A DNA stretch of 64,000 bases from Bdellovibrio bacteriovorus (GTDB taxonomy: Bacteria > Bdellovibrionota > Bdellovibrionia > Bdellovibrionales > Bdellovibrionaceae). Positions 17,742 through 23,979 of the stretch are shown here, one piece after another. The notes below the pieces were generated by a model that did no database searches, was not told where the DNA came from, and was given only the letters and a program-made list of their open reading frames with translations. How positions within the stretch are numbered: position 1 is the first letter of the stretch; every line of letters begins with the position of its first letter. Position numbers and translations under genes: made by a program. The stretch covers positions 3,596,001 to 3,660,000 of the forward strand of contig NZ_CP020946.1 of the NCBI RefSeq assembly GCF_002208115.1. The letters run 5' to 3'.

Positions 17742-19064
17742 TTAAGCCTTGCCGACGACTTTTTCGATATCCGCAATTTCTTTGGGAACTGATGAAGTCA
17801 TGTTTTCAGAGCCAGACGAAGTCACACGCAGATTGTCCTCGATACGAATACCGATACCACGGTATTTCTGAGGAGCTGATGCATCGTCAGCCGGGATGTA
17901 AAGACCCGGTTCGATCGTGAAGCACATATTGGCTTCGATCGGACGTGGCTCGTTCTTTTTAAAGTACAAACCAGCATCATGCACATCCATGCCCAGCCAG
18001 TGGCCGATACCGTGAGGATAATACTTTTTCTGAGCCAAGGCCTGAATCAAATCATCCTTGCGCCCGGACAACAAACCCAAGTCCAACATCAGATCCGTCA
18101 ACAAAGACGTTCCCATGTCGTGCAGGTCTTTAAAGAAAATTCCCGGCTTCACATAGTCGCAGATCTGCTTTTGAACTTTCAAAACACCTTCGTACACACG
18201 CGCCTGCTCGTCTGTGAACTTGCCGTTCACCGGATAGGTGCGCGTGATGTCGCCGGTGTAGTAGTTGAACTCGGCGCCCGCATCAATCAGCAACAGATCC
18301 CCGTCCTTGCAGACCTGATCGTTGAAGTTGTAATGCAAAGTCGTCGCGGCATTTCCGGAAGCCACGATATAGTTGTAACCTTCACGGGCAGAACCTCTCA
18401 TATAGAAGTTGTGTGCCAGCACCCCTTGCACCTGGCGTTCCGTCACCCCTGGGCGGGTGAAGCGCATAGCCGCCAAATGGGCCTGAGCGGAAATTTCACA
18501 CGCTTCACGCAACTGAGTCAGTTCGTATTCAGATTTCACCAGACGAAGTTCACCCAGCAGGATATCCGCATCGTGAATTGCCAAAAGGCCATTCCCCATG
18601 CGCCCTTGAAGAGCTTTCACCGTTTGCAGAATTTCCTGCATCTTGTGATCCATCTCGGTGTTTTTGTACTGACTGTAATAAACGCGGTCGACCTCTTTCA
18701 AAAGCTGAGGCGCCACTTTGGTCAGTTCATCAAATGGATAGGCCTTGTCGATTTTGAACTCGCGCTCGCAGCCTTCCGGACCATAGCGGAAACCATCCCA
18801 GGTTTCTCTTTCCACGTCACGACGGCGCACGAACATCACTGTTTCCGGAGTCAAACCCGGACGGTGAATCAAAACAGACTCAGGCTCTTCCCAGCCGGTC
18901 AGGTAAAACAGATTGGAATCCTGACGATACGGGAAATGACAGTCATGATTGCGGATGTATTCCGGATGAGAAGCCACGACCAGAGCGCCACCTGGGATTT
19001 GCTCCCCGGCTTTTTTTCTTCTTTCGGAAAAGATGTTCATGTCATAGATGGGTTTTCTGCTCAT
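17742..19064 (-). CDS. pepP: Xaa-Pro aminopeptidase (M24B family), 440 aa
   Basis: A cytoplasmic di-metal exopeptidase that removes an N-terminal residue preceding proline. The N-terminal creatinase-like domain (about 1-170) contains HDCHFPYRQDSNLFYLTGW. The catalytic pita-bread domain has all five ligands: LLIDAGAEFNYYTGDITRTYPV (two Asp; given here in parts of a longer run), GIGHWLGMDVHD (His), FTIEPGLY (Glu) and GIRIEDN (Glu). ATG at 19064 is chosen because TAGGAG sits six bases upstream; a longer frame begins inside the preceding gene. It follows the patatin-like gene by 8 bases, last in the xseA-to-pepP run. It probably helps digest peptides. Confidence 0.93.
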   Translation of the reverse strand: MSRKPIYDMNIFSERRKKAGEQIPGGALVVASHPEYIRNHDCHFPYRQDSNLFYLTGWEEPESVLIHRPGLTPETVMFVRRRDVERETWDGFRYGPEGCEREFKIDKAYPFDELTKVAPQLLKEVDRVYYSQYKNTEMDHKMQEILQTVKALQGRMGNGLLAIHDADILLGELRLVKSEYELTQLREACEISAQAHLAAMRFTRPGVTERQVQGVLAHNFYMRGSAREGYNYIVASGNAATTLHYNFNDQVCKDGDLLLIDAGAEFNYYTGDITRTYPVNGKFTDEQARVYEGVLKVQKQICDYVKPGIFFKDLHDMGTSLLTDLMLDLGLLSGRKDDLIQALAQKKYYPHGIGHWLGMDVHDAGLYFKKNEPRPIEANMCFTIEPGLYIPADDASAPQKYRGIGIRIEDNLRVTSSGSENMTSSVPKEIADIEKVVGKA

Positions 19065-19072
19065 AAATTCTC

Positions 19073-20074
19073 CTAAAGTCCCCATTTGCGGGTAAGACCC
19101 TTCAACTGACGGGCGGCAGAGTCTGCCCCCTTGTTCATGATCTCACGACGCTTGTCGAAATCCATAATACCATAGCTGGACGTATCAAGCGAGATGACAG
19201 TGTCAACTCCTGGCAAAGGCTTATTATACAGTCCCGCGATTTCACTCCATAAGACGTTGTCGGTGGCACTGGACTCCAGGGTGAAGGGTTTTGAACCCCC
19301 CGGGGCCTGCAGCACATTGACCATCACGATATAGTTAGCCCCTTTTTGGCGCAGGTAATTGGCCAGGGCCGTGATGTCGCGAACGCCCGCCACGCTGTTT
19401 TGGTAGGGCTTAAAGAACGGCGGATAGGCCATGCACAGATACATCAACTGATCGATGCCCCCACGGTTCATCAGGTAGACCTGATTCTTCTTTAAGTTGT
19501 AAGACGGACAGGCAAACGGCACTTTGAAGTCTTCCACTTTGGCGCGATTGAAAGCCACCCCGACAAAGTCCTTCAACACCGTCACTTCGTTGTTCTTGTT
19601 CACACCGCCCAGAAGGGATTTTTTCAAAACCTCTTCATCCTTCAGCTTAAACATCTGCCACTCTACATCGTTGGCAAGTTCCTTGTTGGCGTAAAGCGCC
19701 GCCATCGGAGCGGCAAATTCAACTCCACCAATAGCGTAAACCGGAACCTTGGCTCTTTGCAGCTCATGCAGGAATCCGATGTGCGCATAGGTCTTTGCCC
19801 CGCCACCGCCCAGAATCACACCGATCTTGGGCATGGTCGGAATCACCGGCGCCGGAGGCGGTGGTGGCGTTTCAGCCACGTCTTCTTCATCTGATTCCAT
19901 CGGCGGCGGAGTGCCGACATTTTCCGGCGGACGCGGCTGAGTCACCCCCGGACGGCTGGGAGTCGGCTGCGGAGTTTTGCGAATGTCTTCGCGGGTTCTT
20001 AAGTTCTGACAGCTTGCCAGAAACAGGAACAAGACAATCCAGCTAGATTTTTTTGGCAAAAACGAAGAACTCAT
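19073..20074 (-). CDS. Patatin-like lipoprotein lacking the catalytic Ser and Asp (probable pseudoenzyme), 333 aa
   Basis: ATG at 20074 is preceded by AAGGACGGAAATA and gives a lipoprotein signal ending LASC (Cys22). A Pro-rich linker follows, then a patatin fold: oxyanion loop IGVILGGGGAKTYAHIGFLHEL (in two parts) and the nucleophile-elbow position IGGVEFAAPMAALYA. In active patatins this elbow is IAGTSAGALVGALYA, so the Ser is replaced by Glu119, and the usual DGG Asp motif appears as SVAGVRDITAL with no Asp-Gly-Gly. Both catalytic residues are therefore missing while the fold markers remain. It may bind lipid or a protein rather than hydrolyse. It overlaps tlyA by 32 bases. Confidence 0.75.
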   Translation of the reverse strand: MSSSFLPKKSSWIVLFLFLASCQNLRTREDIRKTPQPTPSRPGVTQPRPPENVGTPPPMESDEEDVAETPPPPPAPVIPTMPKIGVILGGGGAKTYAHIGFLHELQRAKVPVYAIGGVEFAAPMAALYANKELANDVEWQMFKLKDEEVLKKSLLGGVNKNNEVTVLKDFVGVAFNRAKVEDFKVPFACPSYNLKKNQVYLMNRGGIDQLMYLCMAYPPFFKPYQNSVAGVRDITALANYLRQKGANYIVMVNVLQAPGGSKPFTLESSATDNVLWSEIAGLYNKPLPGVDTVISLDTSSYGIMDFDKRREIMNKGADSAARQLKGLTRKWGL

Positions 20075-20819
20075 TATTTCCGTCCTTTCCCTGAATCGGA
20101 GATGGGAAGTAGTCGAGAACCTTAAATCCATTTTGCGAACAAAGTTCCTTTATCCGCGTCTCGACTTCTTTATACAGTGAAACATCTTTGACTATACCCC
20201 CCTTGGCAAGGCCGTCAACGCCGACCTCGAATTGGGGCTTCACCAGACTTAAAAGACAGCCTTCAGTCTTAAGAAAAGGTGCCAGTTCCGGAACTATCAA
20301 AGAGATGGAAATAAAAGAGACGTCCATGACGACCAGGTCAAACTTGTCTGGCGGGGTCGCCTGATTGACGGCTTCTTCACGGGAAAGATTGCGGGCATTG
20401 ATGCCCTCGATAACTGTCAGTCGTGGATTGGAACGAAGGCTGCTGTGAACCTGACCGTGGCCCACGTCCACACCCAGCACCAAGCTTGCGCCCTTTTGCA
20501 GAAGACAATCGGTAAAGCCCCCTGTGGAAATACCCACATCCAGAACTTTCAGCCCCTGCACGGAAATCCCGGCTTGCGCCAAAGCGCCTTCCAGTTTCAA
20601 GCCTCCGCGGGACACAAAACGATTCGCCGGACCTGCTTCCACTTCAATCTTTCCCTGATGGGATTCCAAAACGGCGAAGCTTGCCTTTTTCAAAATGCGC
20701 TTTTGCGAATTTTCAATAAGAAAAACCTGACCCGCCTCGATCAGCTCCTGAGCATGAGTGCGCGACTGCGCCAGACCCTTTTCAACAAGATAAAGATCCA
20801 AACGCAGTTTATCGCCCAT
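20043..20819 (-). CDS. tlyA: TlyA-type rRNA 2'-O-methyltransferase / hemolysin A family protein, 258 aa
   Basis: An S4 RNA-binding domain occupies about 1-62 (LRLDLYLVEKGLAQSRTHAQELIEAGQV). The FtsJ-like methyltransferase follows: RFVSRGGLKLEGAL, the SAM-binding DVGISTGGFTDCLLQKGA, GVDVGHGQ, and LVVMDVSFISISLI; KPQFEVG is also conserved. Family members methylate ribosomal RNA 2'-hydroxyls; the same family is annotated as hemolysin A in older work. ATG at 20819 is one base after the ispA stop, so it is co-translated in the xseA-xseB-ispA-tlyA order seen in many bacteria. Confidence 0.93.
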   Translation of the reverse strand: MGDKLRLDLYLVEKGLAQSRTHAQELIEAGQVFLIENSQKRILKKASFAVLESHQGKIEVEAGPANRFVSRGGLKLEGALAQAGISVQGLKVLDVGISTGGFTDCLLQKGASLVLGVDVGHGQVHSSLRSNPRLTVIEGINARNLSREEAVNQATPPDKFDLVVMDVSFISISLIVPELAPFLKTEGCLLSLVKPQFEVGVDGLAKGGIVKDVSLYKEVETRIKELCSQNGFKVLDYFPSPIQGKDGNNEFFVFAKKI

Positions 20820-20820
20820 A

Positions 20821-21690
20821 TTACACCTGACGGTTTTGATTAAAGCTGATCAGATACTCCAGCAGTGGAGCATCGGCAGACACTTTGTGCAGTTCCGCCA
20901 GTGTCGAAGCACTGACATCTTTCAGATAGGTCTTGGTGCCTTCAAGCCCCAGGATACCGGTGAAGCTGCGAAGATCCTGACCTTTTTCGCCGTGATCCAA
21001 AACATCGTCGGCCACCTGGAAAGCAAGCCCCAGGCCTTCGCCGAACTTTTTAAGACTTTCAATTTCTGTGGGTTTAGCCCCGGCAATCACAGCCGCCCCC
21101 TCAACCGCCACACGAATCAAAGCACCGGTTTTAAGACGGTGCAGATGAGTCAGCTCTTCCAGCGACATCTGTTTGTCCCCGGCACGCAGGTCAATCGCCT
21201 GACCGCCGACCATGCCACGAATGCCTGCGGCGGAAGACAACAAGCGCGTCAGTTGCCCGACCAGGAAGCTGCTATCCCCATAGTTTTCAGCAATCAGCAT
21301 GAAAGCTTCGGTCAAAAGAGCATCTCCAGCCAACAACGCAAAATCCTCACCGAACACTTTGTGATTGGTGGGTTTCCCGCGGCGCATGTCATCGTTATCC
21401 ATGCACGGCAGATCATCATGAATCAAAGAATACGTATGAATCATTTCCACGGCAGCAGCGAAAGGCAAGATGCGCTCTTTGCCGGCCCCGAACAATTCAC
21501 CGACCAGCAAAGACAGAACCGGACGGAAACGTTTCCCGCCGTTGGTGGCAGAATAAAGCATGGACTTTCGCAATTCAGAAATGGCGCTGCCGGCTGGCAG
21601 TTCCATATCAGACAGATATTTTTCCACAAACTGGTTCACAGCCTGGGTGCGCGCGGCGATTTCCTGATCAATCTGAATTGCGAGATCCAA
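20821..21690 (-). CDS. ispA: Polyprenyl (farnesyl/geranyl) diphosphate synthase, 289 aa
   Basis: A soluble trans-prenyltransferase that extends DMAPP/GPP with IPP to make short-chain prenyl diphosphates for quinones and undecaprenyl carriers. The first Asp-rich motif is HDDLPCMDNDDMRRGKPT and the second is VADDVLDHGE; NGGKRFRPVL is the IPP-binding segment. Length and the small residue upstream of the first motif fit farnesyl diphosphate synthase. The start is TTG at 21690, with GGAG eight bases upstream and 3 bases after the xseB stop; no better ATG exists before the conserved region. Confidence 0.92.
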   Translation of the reverse strand: MDLAIQIDQEIAARTQAVNQFVEKYLSDMELPAGSAISELRKSMLYSATNGGKRFRPVLSLLVGELFGAGKERILPFAAAVEMIHTYSLIHDDLPCMDNDDMRRGKPTNHKVFGEDFALLAGDALLTEAFMLIAENYGDSSFLVGQLTRLLSSAAGIRGMVGGQAIDLRAGDKQMSLEELTHLHRLKTGALIRVAVEGAAVIAGAKPTEIESLKKFGEGLGLAFQVADDVLDHGEKGQDLRSFTGILGLEGTKTYLKDVSASTLAELHKVSADAPLLEYLISFNQNRQV

Positions 21691-21693
21691 GAC

Positions 21694-21918
21694 TTAGTTC
21701 TCCTCTGGAGTGAAATCAGTGGTCACCGGCTGACCATCAGCCCCCACAGACATCAAAAGCTTCACTTTGGATTCAGCTTCGTTCAAACGCTGATGGCATT
21801 CGCGGGAAAGTTTCACACCTTCCTCGAACAGCTTCAAAGACTCTTCCAGAGCCAGATCGCCTTTTTCCATCTTTTGCACGATCTCTTCCAGACGGCCAAG
21901 TTTCTTTTCAAAATCCAT
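21694..21918 (-). CDS. xseB: Exodeoxyribonuclease VII small subunit XseB, 74 aa
   Basis: The sequence DFEKKLGRLEEIVQKMEKGD and LEESLKLFEEGVKLSRECHQ is the signature of XseB, the small coiled-coil subunit that assembles several copies around XseA to form exonuclease VII, which degrades single-stranded DNA from both ends. Length is typical. The ATG has AGGAGG seven bases upstream, overlapping the end of xseA; the two genes are 1 base apart. Confidence 0.96.
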   Translation of the reverse strand: MDFEKKLGRLEEIVQKMEKGDLALEESLKLFEEGVKLSRECHQRLNEAESKVKLLMSVGADGQPVTTDFTPEEN

Positions 21919-21919
21919 T

Positions 21920-23326
21920 CTATTCCTCCTTCACGCCATCCACGACAGCGGTCACTGAGCCCTGAGCCAGACGGATATCCAAAAGGTCTCCTTTTTTCAC
22001 CTGGCTCGCAGATTTAATTACTTGCGAATTTTTGGTCACGATTGAATAGCCACGCTCAACCACCTTCAGTGGACTGAGACTATCCAGCATAGCCATGACC
22101 TTGCCCATGCGGGCCTTTTTTCTTTCAATCGAAAAATGCAGCGCCTTTTCAGAACGTGCTTTCAGATATTCCAGATCCTTTTTCTTTTCATCGATCAGAT
22201 CCTGAGGGCTTCCCAGTTTCTGACTCATCAGCTCCACCCGGTGACGGCGCTCCGCCAGACGGCGGTTGATCGCAAACTCCAGACGATTTAAAAGATCATC
22301 ATTGCGAAGCTCCAGATCCTGCAAGCGGCGCTTCGGATCGACCAGACGCTTGGAAAGACCCCGCATCTTTTCACGCAGGAACTTCATCTTCTTTTCAAAA
22401 GTCAGATGCAGCATACGCTCTAGCGAAACAACCTTATTGGCCAGTTCACCCGAACTTTTCGCCACAAGCTCTGCTGCAGCCGACGGGGTCGGCGCACGCA
22501 AGTCCGCCACGAAGTCGGCAATAGTAAAATCAATTTCATGTCCCACGGCAGAGATCACCGGAACCGGACTGGCCGCAATCAAACGCGCAAGACGTTCGTC
22601 ATTAAAGCACCACATGTCCTCAATCGACCCGCCACCACGTCCGACAATCACCACATCCACACCCGGAAGGGCCGTGGCTTTCTTAAAGGCCTCGCAGATT
22701 TGCGGAGCCGCCGCTTCCCCCTGAACGATGGTTGGAACCACCGTCACCTGGATGGCTTTGGCACGACGGGAAAGAACATTCAAAATATCACGAATGGCCG
22801 CCCCGGTCGGGGACGTCACAATCGCAATATGCCTTGGGAAAGTCGGAATCGGTTTTTTACGGGCAGATTCAAACAAACCCTCGGCTTTCAATTTCATCTT
22901 TAGCTGTTCGAAAGCTTTTTGCAAAGCCCCGGCGCCGACCGGCTCCATCATCTCGCACATCAGTTGATAGTTGCCGCGCGGTTCATACACCGTGATACGG
23001 CCGCGCACGATCACTTCCATCCCATCGGTGGGTTTGAATTTTAAGCGGGCGTTGTTGCCACGGAACATCACGGCCGTGATCTGGGAGCGGGAATCTTTCA
23101 GGCTGAAATAAAAATGGCCCGAGGTGTGCGCTTTGAAGTTTGAAATTTCACCCTTCACCCACACCTGCCCGATCTGTCCTTCCAACAACTGTTTCACATA
23201 GATATTCAGCTGTTCAACGGAAAGCACGGAAGGTTCATTGGTCTTCGTCAACAAGTCGGCAGCCCCAAGACTGGCTTGAGCTGAGACATCCGTTTTTCGA
23301 AGTGGCTGATTAGGAGAGTCCGACAT
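21920..23326 (-). CDS. xseA: Exodeoxyribonuclease VII large subunit XseA, 468 aa
   Basis: Catalytic subunit of exonuclease VII. An N-terminal OB fold (LSVEQLNIYVKQLLEG, VWVKGEISNFK, GHFYFSLKD) is followed by the nuclease domain with IAIVTSPTGAAIRDILNVL, VDVVIVGRGGGSIEDMWCFNDE and ISAVGHEIDFTIADFVADLRAPTP, then a long basic coiled coil that holds XseB. I give the ATG at 23326; a GTG at 23350 would add eight residues, and neither has a clear ribosome site. A perfect inverted repeat (23365-23381) lies just upstream and may be its operator. The gene heads the xseA-xseB-ispA-tlyA operon. Confidence 0.94.
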   Translation of the reverse strand: MSDSPNQPLRKTDVSAQASLGAADLLTKTNEPSVLSVEQLNIYVKQLLEGQIGQVWVKGEISNFKAHTSGHFYFSLKDSRSQITAVMFRGNNARLKFKPTDGMEVIVRGRITVYEPRGNYQLMCEMMEPVGAGALQKAFEQLKMKLKAEGLFESARKKPIPTFPRHIAIVTSPTGAAIRDILNVLSRRAKAIQVTVVPTIVQGEAAAPQICEAFKKATALPGVDVVIVGRGGGSIEDMWCFNDERLARLIAASPVPVISAVGHEIDFTIADFVADLRAPTPSAAAELVAKSSGELANKVVSLERMLHLTFEKKMKFLREKMRGLSKRLVDPKRRLQDLELRNDDLLNRLEFAINRRLAERRHRVELMSQKLGSPQDLIDEKKKDLEYLKARSEKALHFSIERKKARMGKVMAMLDSLSPLKVVERGYSIVTKNSQVIKSASQVKKGDLLDIRLAQGSVTAVVDGVKEE

Positions 23327-23364
23327 GGGAGCAGAGGCTAATGCCCCCACCCGGTGGAGTCAAT

Positions 23365-23381
23365 ACATTGAGAGTCAATGT
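23365..23381. repeat. 7-3-7 perfect inverted repeat upstream of xseA
   Basis: ACATTGA-GAG-TCAATGT. It lies between the stop of the small membrane protein gene and the xseA start, 15-40 bases before either candidate start codon, the position of a repressor operator or a leader hairpin. Confidence 0.55.
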
Positions 23382-23382
23382 G

Positions 23383-23601
23383 CTAGAGGGAAGTATACCA
23401 GACGTTCTGAACGGACCACAGGCCGCCCACAAAGAAGCACACCCACCCCAGGGATTTGTGCTTGGCCAAATTGGCATAGGCCTCACCCATGCGTTCCTGC
23501 CCGATGCGCGCCAGAACCGGGTTCTCCAACACAACAACCATCAGGAGTCCATAGAAAAAAACCACGAAGGGAAAAATAAAATCGAGCTTTTCAGGTGTCA
23601 T
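23383..23601 (-). CDS. Small inner-membrane protein of unknown function, 72 aa
   Basis: Two hydrophobic segments (about 7-26, DFIFPFVVFFYGLLMVVV, and about 50-66, SLGWVCFFVGGLWSV) separated by a polar stretch with LARIGQERMGEAYANL. Not a recognised family. I prefer ATG at 23601 over a TTG two codons upstream. No Shine-Dalgarno is present, but CCGATAA ends seven bases upstream on the minus strand, so the message could be leaderless or nearly so. It is followed by xseA 56 bases downstream and might be the operon's first gene. Confidence 0.65.
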   Translation of the reverse strand: MTPEKLDFIFPFVVFFYGLLMVVVLENPVLARIGQERMGEAYANLAKHKSLGWVCFFVGGLWSVQNVWYTSL

Positions 23602-23646
23602 ATTCAATTTATCGGAGCTTTACCGGAAAGTAAGAGTCCGGTTCGA

Positions 23647-23674
23647 TTGACGATACGAAAAGACATGATAGAAT
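23647..23674 (+). promoter_or_regulatory. Sigma-70 promoter for the structured RNA
   Basis: TTGACG (23647-23652), 16-base spacer, TAGAAT (23669-23674): 5/6 at each box. The predicted start at about 23681 coincides with the first base of the RNA's closing stem. Confidence 0.6.
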
Positions 23675-23680
23675 GGTTTA

Positions 23681-23862
23681 CAGAAGGGTTCGACGGCGTA
23701 AAGCTCTATCGAAAATAAACCTTACAAGCATATTTTTGGGGACTGTCCCTGACAATGGTGAGCAAGCTCAGCTCGTACTGAGAAGCCTAAAGTTGTTATC
23801 ATGGTTACCCACCTTAGCTAAAACAGGTTTACTTTTTCAGAGTGGTCTTCGAGCCTTTTTTT
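23681..23862 (+). ncRNA. ssrS: Candidate 6S-like structured RNA, about 180 nt
   Basis: No plausible protein lies here. The 5' end (23682-23693, AGAAGGGTTCGA) pairs with the 3' end (23849-23860, TCGAGCCTTTTT) over 12 positions, including three G-U pairs. Further in, CTCT (23704-23707) pairs with AGAG (23839-23842), and GAAAATAAACCT (23711-23722) pairs with AGGTTTA-ct-TTTTC (23825-23838). A large open centre follows, and an apical hairpin CTCAG-CTCGTA-CTGAG (about 23768-23783). The promoter starts at the closing stem and a T-run ends it. A rod of about 180 nt with an open centre is the 6S RNA architecture; 6S binds housekeeping RNA polymerase. The identity is inferred from shape and length only. 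Confidence 0.5.
23849..23862 (+). terminator. T-run ending the structured RNA
   Basis: The 3' arm TCGAGCC is followed by seven T (23856-23862). The stem partner may be the local GGTC (23844-23847) or the distant 5' arm of the RNA. Confidence 0.5.
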
Positions 23863-23964
23863 ATTTGTCTCAAGCCGAGACAGTCCTGCAAAAAACTTCG
23901 TCATTTCCTCAATAATTTCGATTAAGAAATAGGGCTTTCGCGCGTTCAGCCCACCCCCCGTAAA

Positions 23965-23972
23965 TCCGATAA
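23965..23972 (+). promoter_or_regulatory. FliA-like -10 element before the metalloprotease lipoprotein gene (weak)
   Basis: TCCGATAA ends seven bases before the ATG at 23980. It matches the sigma-28 -10 core, but the expected -35 position reads TCAG rather than TAAA. No Shine-Dalgarno is seen. Confidence 0.3.
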
Positions 23973-23979
23973 GATCTAC

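Noticed and set aside
23687-23700. GGTTCGACGG resembles the start of a tmRNA
   Set aside because: There is no acceptor stem with a matching 3' end, no CCA or TPsiC loop and no tag reading frame; the same bases are used by the end-to-end stem of the structured RNA.
23740-23886. GGACTGTC (23740-23747) and GACAGTCC (23879-23886) are exact complements
   Set aside because: The second arm lies beyond the T-run of the RNA, so both are unlikely to be in one transcript. It was dropped in favour of the nested stem set.
23673-23915. Open frame of 80 codons over the structured RNA
   Set aside because: No ribosome site, no ATG start, and composition unlike a protein; the RNA fold explains the conservation better.
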